64,000 nt of DNA. Origin: an uncultured Thermoguttaceae bacterium. Lineage in GTDB: Bacteria > Planctomycetota > Planctomycetia > Pirellulales > Thermoguttaceae. The notes under the pieces were generated by a model, which made no database searches, was not told the DNA's origin, and worked only from the letters and a program-made list of their open reading frames with translations. The translations under genes were made by a program, and so were the position numbers. The DNA lies in NCBI GenBank assembly GCA_938084835.1, contig CALKER010000023.1, forward strand, positions 1-64,000, in the 5' to 3' direction. This document shows positions 33,723-42,973 of this stretch, piece after piece; positions within the stretch are counted from its first letter, which is position 1, and each line of letters opens with the position of its first letter.

Positions 33723-35576
33723 TTAGGTAGTGCGGCGCCGGACTTCTTCCCGGATGGTTGCCTCGAATGTCGTCAGCCGGGCTTCCAAGGCTGCTTCAGC
33801 CTCCCGGGGATCAGAGAAAGCCTGAGGCGGTTCGAAGGCAAAGAAGTAAAACTTCACCTTGGGTTCTGTGCCCGAGGGGCGCACCGCGGCACGATTGTTT
33901 GGCCGATCAGTATCGAAAAACAAAGTATTCGTGCCGGGTCCCACCAAAGGTTCCTGGGGGCCACCAACCGGGAATTGCATCCCTCGCCCGTAGTCCCGCA
34001 CCCAAGTGACGCGAAGCTCGCCCAATTTGCGGGGAGGATCTTGGCGGAAGGAGGCCATTAAACGCTCAAGCAGGGCCATGCCTTTGGCGCCCGGCAACCC
34101 CAGGGAGATCGTTCGCTCCCGAAACCATCCATATCGACGATAAAGAGCGACCAACTGCTCATAAAGGGTTTTGCCTTCCGCCTTTAGTCGGGCGGTCAGC
34201 TCACACAGGACCAGGCTGGCCACAGCGGCGTCCTTGTCTCGGGCGTGTGTGCCGATAAGAAACCCGTAGGATTCTTCTGCCCCCAGAAGGAAGCCCGCCG
34301 GACCGCGTCTTTCTATCTCGTGAGCAATCCACCGAAAACCAACGGGCAAATCGCCAACCACCCGGACACCAAAGGCACCGGCAATCTCGCTGATCATCTC
34401 GGTAGTTACCATCGTTTTCACAAGATAGTGCTCCCCGAGATCGCTCCCCTCAGCCTGGGCGCGACGAATGATCTCATCGGCCAGCAGCGTCCCCAGCTGA
34501 TTGCCAGTCAGTAACCGCCACTGGCTTTTTTGGTCCAACGACTCCCGCACGGCACAGCCAATTCGGTCACAGTCTGGGTCGGTGGCAAGGACGATATCGG
34601 CCCCTAATCCACGAGCATACCGGATTAGGTCGGTAAAGACCTCCGGCAGCTCCGGATTGGCAATATGGTTGGGGACATTGGGAAAATCACCGTTCGGTTC
34701 GGCATGAGGGGGAAAGAGATGGATGTCGGAGAAACCGGCCGCCTGCAGCACCGGCACAACCGCGGTAGCTCCCACACCGTGAAGGGGAGAATAAACGATC
34801 CGCAGATCGCGGGGACCGCCCCGACTCTGACGCAGCACGGCCTCCACAAACGCGGAATCGGCCTCCTGCTGGACATAACGAACCCAACCTTGAGCCAAAG
34901 CCTCGGCAAAAGGAAAACGGTTGATTTTCTGCACCTGCTCCACCGCTTGCTGCACTCCCGTATCATGCGGTGGGACCAGCTGACCACCGTCCGACCAATA
35001 CACCTTCACTGCATTGTCCGCAGGAGGATTATGACTTGCGGTAACCATGATCCCGCAATCACAGCCAAAATGACGGATAGCAAAGGACAGCTCCGGCGTG
35101 CTCCGATGGCCATCGAGGAAAAATACCCGAAAACCCGATGCCACCATCACTTCCGCGCACAACTCGGCAAATTCCCGCGAGCGATGGCGGGTGTCGTACG
35201 CAATGGCACAGGTCAGCTCCGTTTTCGAAATCACCCTCCGAACGTAATCAGCCAGGCCCTGGGCACTTTCGCCGATAGTCCGCTCGTTGATGGCATTGGT
35301 CCCAATTGGATACATCCGGCCGCGTCGGCCACCAGTGCCGAAAGCTAAGGTCGTGAAGAATAGATCTTCGAGCAGTTGCCATTGTTGCTCGCGGATGTGC
35401 CGGACCAGGTCGTCCCAGGCCGATTGGTACTCTGGCTCGGTCAACCAGCGGAGGATGTTTTGTGATGCCTGGACGCTTAGCTGACCCCGGGCAACCGCCT
35501 CCCGCACCTTTTCGATACTGACGTGAATTTCCTCGCTCGAAACTGTACTAGTTGTGCATCTATCCTCGTTTGCCAT
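33723..35576 (-). CDS. Phosphoglucomutase/phosphomannomutase family enzyme
   Basis: The 617-residue protein starts at the ATG at 35576 with CGGAGG upstream. It belongs to the alpha-D-phosphohexomutase family: phosphoserine loop TASHNPP at about 179-185, metal loop ATDPDCDRIG, sugar-binding loop GAEESYGF, and C-terminal phosphate-binding RPSGTEPKVKFYF. It interconverts 1- and 6-phosphates of glucose or mannose in the cytosol, feeding glycolysis and cell-envelope precursors. It is about 40 residues longer than many relatives, mostly an N-terminal helical extension, as in the PgcA/PGM2-like subgroup. It converges on the PL11 gene and may process sugars released there, though this is only proximity. 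Exact substrate preference cannot be read. Confidence 0.92.
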   Translation of the reverse strand: MANEDRCTTSTVSSEEIHVSIEKVREAVARGQLSVQASQNILRWLTEPEYQSAWDDLVRHIREQQWQLLEDLFFTTLAFGTGGRRGRMYPIGTNAINERTIGESAQGLADYVRRVISKTELTCAIAYDTRHRSREFAELCAEVMVASGFRVFFLDGHRSTPELSFAIRHFGCDCGIMVTASHNPPADNAVKVYWSDGGQLVPPHDTGVQQAVEQVQKINRFPFAEALAQGWVRYVQQEADSAFVEAVLRQSRGGPRDLRIVYSPLHGVGATAVVPVLQAAGFSDIHLFPPHAEPNGDFPNVPNHIANPELPEVFTDLIRYARGLGADIVLATDPDCDRIGCAVRESLDQKSQWRLLTGNQLGTLLADEIIRRAQAEGSDLGEHYLVKTMVTTEMISEIAGAFGVRVVGDLPVGFRWIAHEIERRGPAGFLLGAEESYGFLIGTHARDKDAAVASLVLCELTARLKAEGKTLYEQLVALYRRYGWFRERTISLGLPGAKGMALLERLMASFRQDPPRKLGELRVTWVRDYGRGMQFPVGGPQEPLVGPGTNTLFFDTDRPNNRAAVRPSGTEPKVKFYFFAFEPPQAFSDPREAEAALEARLTTFEATIREEVRRRTT

Positions 35577-36187
35577 GCAACAAACCTCCGAAATTCACCC
35601 CTACCAAAAGTTGTTCTCTATCCCTTGGAGTGACCCGATTGATGACGCTTTTCGCTTCGACATGAGGTGGGGCGCTGTAACCCCCGCCGGCAGCGCACAA
35701 ACGATTGACCACCCGTTTACCGCAGGCACTTCGCCCATCCCATTAGGGCCAGCAGCGAATCCCAGATGTCAATCCCACCAAAAGCTCCCAATGCCGTACC
35801 CAGGTCAATTTCAACAACCTGGCTTAAATTCGGGACCTCAACACGGGCGGTGGGATTCCCAGGTAGGTGAGGGCCTTGCTCTCCACTGCCGAAAATCCAG
35901 TCCCCTGGCCACACCCCTCAGCCTGAATTTGCTGACAGTCTTGCGCTGCCTAACTCACCGGGAACTGAACGATTACATGATTTTACGGGCAAAAGGCCAG
36001 AGCCGACATTAGCCTGGCCCCGACTAGGCATGATAGCCCTTGACCCACTTTGGCGAGATCACAAAAACTGACGTTTGTTAGGTAAAACCACAGAAGCCGA
36101 CAGTCTACCAGCGCGGAGTCCATCTCGGGCTGTCTGAACCCTCCGGCCTTTTTGCGAAGAATGGCGGCCGACAGCGGCGGAATCGAT
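35577..36187. other. Intergenic region, no gene seen
   Basis: About 610 bp between the end of the GspF-like gene and the start of the phosphohexomutase gene, both on the minus strand. The promoter of the mutase is expected near 35600-35700. Short open frames lack motifs. Confidence 0.4.
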
Positions 36188-37387
36188 TTACATCGGCCGG
36201 CTTAAAGTGAAAATCGGCAGTAGCACCGCAAGGCCAATGGTCCCCACGATGGCTCCCATTCCTGCGATGAGAATCGGCTCCATGAGAGCCGTTGCCGCTT
36301 TGACTGCGATATCGACGTCGGCCTCCAGATGATCGGCCAACTTCGTGAGGACGTCGGGCAGTTTTCCCCCCTCTTCGCCTGCGGCAACCATTTGTACTAC
36401 CGTAGGAGGGATAAGAGATGTGGTGGCAAGCACCTCCGAAAGGGCGTTGCCACGCGTTACTTCCTCAGCCACAAGGTGCCAAAAAGAGGTAAACTCGGCA
36501 TTTCCGGAAGCTTCGGCTGTCAGACGGAGGGCTTCCAGCATTCCGACCCCCCCGGTCAGAAGGGTGCCCAGGGTACGGATGCTTTGGGAGACGGCTGCCT
36601 TTCGGAGAACCGGTCCGACCACCGGCAGCTTCAGCTTGACGTGGTCGAGCCACCGTCGGCCTCCGGGAGTTTTTCGGAGAGTTACATAAGCGAGGAGAAA
36701 GGCTGCGGCACCCGCTAGCCAGAGGTACCACCATCCCACCAACGCGCCGGATATGCTCAGGACGATCCGCGTCGGGGTGGGGAGCGACGCGCCGCGAGCT
36801 TGGAAAAGCGGAGCAAAGCGAGGAATTACGTAAGTAAGTAAAAATACACAAACCCCTACAGCTAGAACAAGCATCACAACAGGATAAGCAAGTGCCGCCC
36901 GCACACGGGCCCGACTTTCCTGGCTTTTCCGAAGGTTGATCGCCAATCGCTCCATCACCGGGCCCATACTCCCGGAAGCTTCCGCGGCCTTTACCATGGC
37001 CACATAACTCTGATCGAAAAGCCGCGGAAAGTGACTTAAGGCCTCGGAGAAGGCCTCGCCCCGCTCAAGCGCCGCTACCAGCTGGCCGAGTACTCGTTGG
37101 AGACCGGGATGCTTCTCCTGGCGGCGAATACCCGCCAGAGCCTGGCTAAGATTGATTCCGGTTTGAAGCATCACGGCAAGTTGACTTGTTAAGTAAACAA
37201 TCTGATCTCGCGAAATTCGACCGGCCCCTAAACTCATCGCCGGGGATTCCGGAGCTGCTACCGGCGGCGGAGGGGGCCGCCGCGAGGCTCTTCCCGAAGC
37301 TCCTGGCCCTCGGCCAGTGCCCAGGCGATTTTTGGTTCGCAGGGCGGCCAGTGGATCCCGCGCTTTCACCTGTGCCGTGGCTGCCAT
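36188..37387 (-). CDS. GspF/PilC-type inner-membrane protein
   Basis: The 399-residue protein has a proline-rich N-terminal stretch (RPPPPPVAAPE, about residues 35-50) and then two T2SSF domains. The first begins YLTSQLAVMLQTGINLSQALAG, with EAFSEALSHFPRLFDQSYVAMVKAAEASG. The second begins IRTLGTLLTGGVGMLEALRLTA, with VVQMVAAGEEGGKLPDVLTKLA. Three membrane segments are visible (about 170-195, 217-242 and 370-392), the usual topology. It is the platform protein of a type II secretion or type IV pilus machine and would contact the ATPase encoded 157 bp upstream. Pilin/pseudopilin and secretin genes are not in the window, so the machine's nature is undecided. Confidence 0.93.
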   Translation of the reverse strand: MAATAQVKARDPLAALRTKNRLGTGRGPGASGRASRRPPPPPVAAPESPAMSLGAGRISRDQIVYLTSQLAVMLQTGINLSQALAGIRRQEKHPGLQRVLGQLVAALERGEAFSEALSHFPRLFDQSYVAMVKAAEASGSMGPVMERLAINLRKSQESRARVRAALAYPVVMLVLAVGVCVFLLTYVIPRFAPLFQARGASLPTPTRIVLSISGALVGWWYLWLAGAAAFLLAYVTLRKTPGGRRWLDHVKLKLPVVGPVLRKAAVSQSIRTLGTLLTGGVGMLEALRLTAEASGNAEFTSFWHLVAEEVTRGNALSEVLATTSLIPPTVVQMVAAGEEGGKLPDVLTKLADHLEADVDIAVKAATALMEPILIAGMGAIVGTIGLAVLLPIFTLSRPM

Positions 37388-37544
37388 AGGTACCGTAGTT
37401 ACCCCCTGGTGTGACTTTGTGCTGGACGAAGATCATCGCAGGCTTTTACAACCCTTGGGTCAAGTCCCTTCCGCTTCCGGCAATTCCTTGCTTTCACTGC
37501 GCTGATCCCAAGAGTAACGGGTGGGTGATCGAACTAAACTAGGT

Positions 37545-39272
37545 TCATAGCGGTTCGGCGACCTCTCCCACGACGCGAAAGACCTCCTCGACGGTGGTCA
37601 GGCCTTCACGGGCCTTTTTAAGGCCGTCAATCCGCAGCTCGATCATTCCTTCGGCCAAAGCTAATCGTCGGAGTTGCCCGATATTGCATCCGGCCACGAT
37701 GCTATCGCGCATCTCTTCGGTGATGACTAAAAGTTCATGCAAACCTAACCGACCTTTGTAGCCGGTATTTCGGCAACTGCGGCAGCCCACACCACGATAG
37801 AGTGTGTCGCAAGGGAGGGCGACGCGCTCGAAAATTTTTCGAATTGGCCGGGGAATTTCCGCCGCCTCACGACAGCGGGGGCATATCCGCCGCACTAAAC
37901 GCTGCGCCAACACGCCATTGAGGGCGGCGCTGATCAGGTAAGGCTCAATACCCATGTTGACCAAGCGGGTCACCGTAGAGCAGGCATCATTCGTGTGAAG
38001 GGTGCTGAGGACCAAATGACCGGTCAGGGCGGCCTGAATGGCGGTGCGCGCTGTTTCCTCGTCGCGAATTTCGCCCACCATGATCACATCCGGATCCTGC
38101 CGCAGGAGTGTCCGCAGCGCCCGGGAAAAAGTCAGCCCTATCTTTTCCTGGATCTGAAATTGATTTATCAGGGGCAAATGGTACTCAATTGGGTCTTCCA
38201 CGGTACAAATGTTGATCTCCATCGAAGCAATTTCGTTGAGGGCGGCGTAAAGTGTCGTGGACTTGCCGCTTCCCGTGGGCCCAGTAACCAGAATGATGCC
38301 GTTAGGCGCCTGGATCAGCTGCCGAAAACGGGCGAGGACATCCTCCGTGAACCCAAGCTCCCCAAGATTCAGGGAGACGTTTTTCGTATCCAGAATACGA
38401 ATGACCGTTTTCTCTCCCCGAATTCCGGGAAAGATACTGACCCTCAGGTCGACCTTTCGGCCCTCCAGGGCGGCTTGAATTCGGCCATCCTGAGGCAAGC
38501 GGCGCTCACTGATATCGAGCCCAGCCATGATTTTGATTCGGCTGGTGAGGGCCGCCAAAAGGTGCAGGGGGATCTCCAAGGCTTTGTGCAGCCGACCATC
38601 GATGCGGTGACGGACACGGATAGATCGCTCGGCCGGTTCGATGTGGATATCACTGGCGCCCTCCCGGACTGCATTAAAAATGATGTAGTTGACCAATCGA
38701 ATCACAGGCGACTGACCGGCAATTTCTTCGATATTGCCTAGGTCTTCGATCGCCTCTTCGATCAGGGTAACATCCGCTTCGGCAGAATCGCCGATGAGAT
38801 CGTCGATAACAAATACGCGGGTATTGGGCAAAGTGGTGATAGCCCGACGGATATCGCGCGCCGTGGCCGCCACAAGTTCTACTTCCAAGTGCGTTAGGGC
38901 GCGGAGCTCGTCGCGTAAGAAAGGGTTGGTCGGTTCACAGGTGGCGACAAACAAGGTATCTTGCACCCGAAACAGGGGCAGGACGAGGTTGTTTTCGATG
39001 TATTCTCGCGGGAGAAGCTCGGCAATGCCGGGGTCGAAAAGCCGGCCATCGATGCGAGCAAACGGAATGCCTGTTTCCTCAGCTAAGCACTCGAGGACTT
39101 GGTCTTCGCTACACAGGCCTTCTTCGACGAGGATTTCTCCTAGGAGCCTGCCGGGACCTGTCTCCCGCTGCTTGGCCAAAGCGCGATCGAGGGCCTCGGG
39201 CGACAGGTACCCTTTGGCCACTAACAGTTCGCCAAGTCGTCGCCGCACTCCTGCTGTCACAGGTGTCGGCAC
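37545..39272 (-). CDS. GspE/PilB-type secretion or pilus-assembly ATPase
   Basis: The 575-residue protein opens with GTG at 39272, preceded by a GAGGG site. The N-terminal MshEN domain (about 10-145) has GELLVAKGYLSPEALD and LGEILVEEGLCSEDQVLE. The ATPase core has Walker A GPTGSGKSTT at 331-340, an Asp box with ICTVEDPIEY, LRQDPDVIMVGEIRDEETA (Walker B region) and the His box with LSTLHTND. The tetracysteine zinc motif CPRC...CRSC follows near 470-500. It is cytosolic, hydrolysing ATP to drive subunit addition by the partner membrane protein encoded next. Upstream on the same strand are STAS, receiver and histidine-kinase genes, an unusual company for this machine. Confidence 0.95.
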   Translation of the reverse strand: MPTPVTAGVRRRLGELLVAKGYLSPEALDRALAKQRETGPGRLLGEILVEEGLCSEDQVLECLAEETGIPFARIDGRLFDPGIAELLPREYIENNLVLPLFRVQDTLFVATCEPTNPFLRDELRALTHLEVELVAATARDIRRAITTLPNTRVFVIDDLIGDSAEADVTLIEEAIEDLGNIEEIAGQSPVIRLVNYIIFNAVREGASDIHIEPAERSIRVRHRIDGRLHKALEIPLHLLAALTSRIKIMAGLDISERRLPQDGRIQAALEGRKVDLRVSIFPGIRGEKTVIRILDTKNVSLNLGELGFTEDVLARFRQLIQAPNGIILVTGPTGSGKSTTLYAALNEIASMEINICTVEDPIEYHLPLINQFQIQEKIGLTFSRALRTLLRQDPDVIMVGEIRDEETARTAIQAALTGHLVLSTLHTNDACSTVTRLVNMGIEPYLISAALNGVLAQRLVRRICPRCREAAEIPRPIRKIFERVALPCDTLYRGVGCRSCRNTGYKGRLGLHELLVITEEMRDSIVAGCNIGQLRRLALAEGMIELRIDGLKKAREGLTTVEEVFRVVGEVAEPL

Positions 39273-39400
39273 AGATTCGCCCTCGCCTCATGCACACGTG
39301 GAACCGATGTTTTCGGGAGAAGATCTTACGACCTTCCCCCGCTATGTTCATCAACACTCCAAGCCCGGACAAATCGAGATTCGGGAGACCTCACAAGGAC

Positions 39401-39748
39401 TTAAAGCCCTTCGTGACGGAAGCTTCGCACGGCATCCAGCACCGTGGGGAAAACTTCGAATTGCTGATCCATTCGGGTAATTTCCAAAATTTTGCGGTTG
39501 GTAACGTCGGCCGTGGCGATTTTCAGTTCTCCTCCGGCGGTGCGAAGCTGTTGACCAAGCTCGAGGATCGCGGTTAACCCGGCGCTGTCCAAAAGTTCCG
39601 TGCGGTCTAAATCGAGGACTATCCGCCGCTGGGGCAAAGCCAGTACCGCTTGACAAAACACGCGAGCCTGTTCCCCGGCAAGTTCTTCCGGGACATGAAC
39701 CACGGTCACAGAGCCAAATGTTTCTGCCGCTAGGGTCGATCCCACCAT
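39401..39748 (-). CDS. STAS-domain protein (anti-sigma-factor antagonist type)
   Basis: The 115-residue protein is a single STAS domain. VTVVHVPEELAGEQARVF is the first strand-helix, RRIVLDLDRTELLDSAGLTAILELG holds the phosphorylatable serine (Ser55), and LKIATADVTNRKILEITRMD completes the fold. Family members (SpoIIAA/RsbV type) bind serine kinases or signalling partners and are switched by phosphorylation at that serine. It is intact, 68 bp downstream of the receiver gene and 128 bp upstream of the ATPase gene, all on the minus strand. No RsbW-type kinase is encoded nearby, so the partner is unknown; the adjacent receiver or histidine kinase are candidates. Confidence 0.92.
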   Translation of the reverse strand: MVGSTLAAETFGSVTVVHVPEELAGEQARVFCQAVLALPQRRIVLDLDRTELLDSAGLTAILELGQQLRTAGGELKIATADVTNRKILEITRMDQQFEVFPTVLDAVRSFRHEGL

Positions 39749-39816
39749 TTGTCGTCCTCCGCCGCGGCTTCAGCGGGCCACCACATTTCATCCGACGACT
39801 GGACAAAAGCCACCTC

Positions 39817-40215
39817 CTAACTCACGGCCAGAGCCGCTTCCCTCTTGCTTTGCGTCAACCGTTCGACAAGCTGGAGAAGCTCCCGGGGACTGAACGGTTT
39901 ATCCAAAATCCGGTCGATCGACCACTTTTGCCGAAGTTCCTCACAGGCAAGCTCGTATCCCTTAGCGGTTAAAAGTACGATGCGCACTGCGGCCAATTGG
40001 GGGTGGCTCCGCACGCGAGCGATCAGTTCCAAGCCGGTCAGCCGTGGCATTTGCAGGTCGGTGACCAAGACATCCGGTGGGTTGGCGAGGATTTTCGTCC
40101 ACGCCTCTTCGCCGTCGAAGGCTTCTTCCACGGCGTATCCGGCCCGCACCAGCTTGATGGCCCCTGCCCGAAGAATTGTCACCTCATCGTCGCATAGGAG
40201 GACTCGCCCTTTCAT
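39817..40215 (-). CDS. Single-domain response regulator (receiver)
   Basis: The 132-residue protein has only a receiver domain. The acidic pair is D9-D10 (VLLCDDE), the phospho-acceptor is D53 (VLVTDLQMP), the switch Thr is T83 (VLLTAKG) and the conserved lysine is K106 (DKPFSP). All catalytic residues are present, and there is no DNA-binding or enzymatic output domain, so it likely acts by protein contact, as CheY or Spo0F do. It lies 135 bp downstream of a histidine-kinase gene, its probable phosphodonor, and 68 bp upstream of the STAS gene. A role in controlling the pilus/secretion ATPase encoded further down is inferred from order only. Confidence 0.94.
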   Translation of the reverse strand: MKGRVLLCDDEVTILRAGAIKLVRAGYAVEEAFDGEEAWTKILANPPDVLVTDLQMPRLTGLELIARVRSHPQLAAVRIVLLTAKGYELACEELRQKWSIDRILDKPFSPRELLQLVERLTQSKREAALAVS

Positions 40216-40350
40216 GGATTCTGTCCCCTAAAGGCTAAGTAAATCACTAAGTAAGTTGCTGTGCTTTGCCGCCATCGGCCTTCTGTGTCCCGCAGGAAAC
40301 AAAGAGGTTGTTCGCCTTTAACCCCCGTGGCTGGCCTATTCCCCTGCAGC

Positions 40351-41967
40351 TTAGCCGACCGATACCGCCTGGTGACTTTTTAACCGAACTGTGAAGATTG
40401 TCCCCTTACCGAGGGTGCTTTCCACAGAAATATGTCCGCCGTGAAGGTCCTCCACGATGGACTTAACTAGGGCAAGTCCCAAGCCGGTGCCCTCGGCCAT
40501 TTGCTCGTTGCGTTTGACCCGATAGAAGCGGTCAAAAACCCGTTGACACTCCTCTTGGGTAAGTCCCACTCCTGTATCTTCCACTTGGAAGAGGACTTCG
40601 GAATCGTCCAGCCTGCTACGGAGGATCAAGCGGCCGCCGCTTGGCGTATACTTAATCGCATTCGACAACAAATTGATCGCCACCTGTAACATGAGGTCGC
40701 GATCCACATGCACCGGTAGGAACAACGGACTTAACTCCAGCTCCAGATGCTGCGACTTGGCCTCCGCCGCGGGTCGCACCACTTCCGCCGCTTGTTCCAG
40801 GATCTCGTTGAGGGATATGGTGGACTTGTCTACGCGAAGAATCCCCGCTTCGATCCGGGCCAAATCCAAGAGGTTTTGCACAAGCCGCTGGAGTCTTTCC
40901 ACCTGCCTGTTGATCACGCTGAGGAATTCCTCTCGGCTGGCAGGATCGTCGCCCTCGTCATCGGCCAAAAGTTCGGCATAGGCGCGGATGCCCGCAAGCG
41001 GTGTTTTCATCTCGTGAGCCACGGCCGACAGAAATGCCGCTTCTTGGGCACGCACGGCTTGCAGGTCGTCCTGAGGCTCAAGGAGGATTGCTATCCCGCA
41101 CGATTCCTCTCCCCAAGAGGGAACCCCGCGCAACACCGAAACACCTCCCCCGTTTGCACGTGGGCTACTTCCCCAGGGGTTGGAACCTGAAAGAATTCCT
41201 GCCGCGGGCAAAGTTTGGCCATTGCCGACTCCGCCTGCCGCCAGGTTCGCTCCATTTCCGCTTGCCGCATGCTGATGAGACGAGCTTTCCTCAAGGGGAG
41301 CCTCCCATTTGTCAACAAGCTGTTCACTTGCCGGCATTTTAATCACTCGGCAGCGAAAGCGCCGGTCACGGCCATCGGGCCCGGGGAATTCCACCTCTTC
41401 AGTCCGCTGAGCTGCCCCTGGGCGTCGCACAACTGCTTCGACGAGGTGCCGAAGGCATTCCGAAAGCGCAAGCTCTTCTGCCGCACCGTCCGGAGTCGTC
41501 CCCTTTTTGCCCAGCACATCCCAAGCGGTACGATTGGCGAATATAACCCTCAGTGTGCCGCTTAGCAGCACCACCGGGTGAGGAAGGAGGTCCAGGACCA
41601 TCTGTGCCTGCCGGACCTGCTCCATCGCGCGGCGCATTCGCACTTCAAGGGCAGCTCGGGCTTGTTGAGCCTGGGCAATGTGCCGGGAAAGTTCAGAAAG
41701 GCTCTCCCGCACTAACCGGCTTACCGCGTGCCACGGGCCTCCCCGCGGCAGGTCAGGCAAGTACTCTGGGGCATTCCCTCCAGATTGGAGGTAAACGCTT
41801 GGCTGGCATAAAAATTGGAAATGGGCCTCGATCCGCCCCCATCTTCGCCGGCACCACAGCAATGCGATGAGCACCCCACCAAAAACCCCCAAGCCCACCG
41901 CCACCATGAAAAGCTCTACCGGTACCATCGTAGCAGCAGCATTCTTCACCAGAATCGCACCATTCAT
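40351..41967 (-). CDS. Membrane-anchored PAS sensor histidine kinase
   Basis: The 538-residue protein starts at the ATG at 41967; a TTG ten codons earlier is possible. One transmembrane helix lies near residues 14-37 (VELFMVAVGLGVFGGVLIALL), followed by a coiled-coil-like segment (about 80-120) and a PAS-like domain (about 120-215, LDLLPHPVVLLSGTLRVIFANRT). A variable low-complexity stretch (about 225-285) separates this from the kinase core. The H-box is FLSAVAHEMKTPLAGIRAY with His317. N-box LLSNAIKYTPSGG, G1 VEDTGVGL, F-box and G2 GTGLGLALVKSIV all look complete. It would phosphorylate the single-domain receiver encoded next. The signal sensed is not evident, as almost no extracytoplasmic loop is present. 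Confidence 0.93.
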   Translation of the reverse strand: MNGAILVKNAAATMVPVELFMVAVGLGVFGGVLIALLWCRRRWGRIEAHFQFLCQPSVYLQSGGNAPEYLPDLPRGGPWHAVSRLVRESLSELSRHIAQAQQARAALEVRMRRAMEQVRQAQMVLDLLPHPVVLLSGTLRVIFANRTAWDVLGKKGTTPDGAAEELALSECLRHLVEAVVRRPGAAQRTEEVEFPGPDGRDRRFRCRVIKMPASEQLVDKWEAPLEESSSHQHAASGNGANLAAGGVGNGQTLPAAGILSGSNPWGSSPRANGGGVSVLRGVPSWGEESCGIAILLEPQDDLQAVRAQEAAFLSAVAHEMKTPLAGIRAYAELLADDEGDDPASREEFLSVINRQVERLQRLVQNLLDLARIEAGILRVDKSTISLNEILEQAAEVVRPAAEAKSQHLELELSPLFLPVHVDRDLMLQVAINLLSNAIKYTPSGGRLILRSRLDDSEVLFQVEDTGVGLTQEECQRVFDRFYRVKRNEQMAEGTGLGLALVKSIVEDLHGGHISVESTLGKGTIFTVRLKSHQAVSVG

Positions 41968-42973
41968 CGCAATCCCAAACCTGCAGCTAAACCTCAAGGG
42001 GTACTCTGGCTTTCAACCTGGCCTTGAGCTGGGGCGCAGTAGGCCAGCGGCAAGCTATGAGCGCGGGGATACCCCGGCAAAAAGCGGCTATTTCTTCACC
42101 TCTTGCCAAGCGGCGCCCTTCCTACCCCAAGAAAACCTAGGCCAAAACTTACACCCTGTCCAACCAGATCACCTTCAGGCAGTTGTTTGGCCACATGTGG
42201 CCTTTCGTCAACAAGCTGAAAGCGGCACTTGAATTCCTTTTTGCGGGGAGAACGCGGAAGATCGATCCGGGCGACACCCCTCCTTTGTTGGGGCCTCTGC
42301 CTCGGGCGTTGGCCGTAAGTATGCTCCGGTAACTGTTGCAAGCTCGGAGCAGGCATCCCCCACGCCAACGCCCCCATTCACCCCCCAGCGGAAAACATGA
42401 CGCGATGGCGAAAATCACCCACCGGCCGACTTTGGGTCATTAGCGGCTTCAAGCGGTTACCACCGTAACTCCGTAAACCCCAGCGGTCCTAAGCGCGCAG
42501 GTAAAGCGTGCGCAGGGAATGCGCTCTCGCTAGCCTGCTTGGGGCAACAAGGAGGCCTCCTCCCGAATCGATTGCCGGGATTGGCCACGTTCCTTGTGTT
42601 GTAACTATCCTGCGGCACCGCAAACTGCTGTGGCTTAGCACCTCGATTTCCGAAGATGGCTTGGTAGTGGGACGCTACCGTGCCGCCTTGCAGCTCGAAT
42701 GCCGAGGGGGAACTACGCATCGGAGTGTGCAGGACCGGTGCCTGGGAGGGCGACGTCGCACCAAAAGCAAAAAAGGCGAGTCTTAACGCTTTTCAATGAA
42801 TGAAGACACCTTAGAAAGCATGGCACAACAAAACTATTCGCATGTGAGGAGCGAACTAGGAGGTGGCACAGGAGGGTCAAACGGCAGGACATTGAATATC
42901 CCCTGCCGAAGTGAAAGTCTAAGCACCAATAATCGCCATAAGCCGCCGGCAAGGTGTTCAGTTGGCTCGCCAA
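41968..42973. other. Long intergenic region, no gene seen
   Basis: About 1 kb between the 3' end of the thioredoxin/YHS gene (minus) and the start of the kinase gene (minus). Open frames up to about 90 codons on both strands have no motif or ribosome site. The kinase promoter should lie at its left end. Confidence 0.4.
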
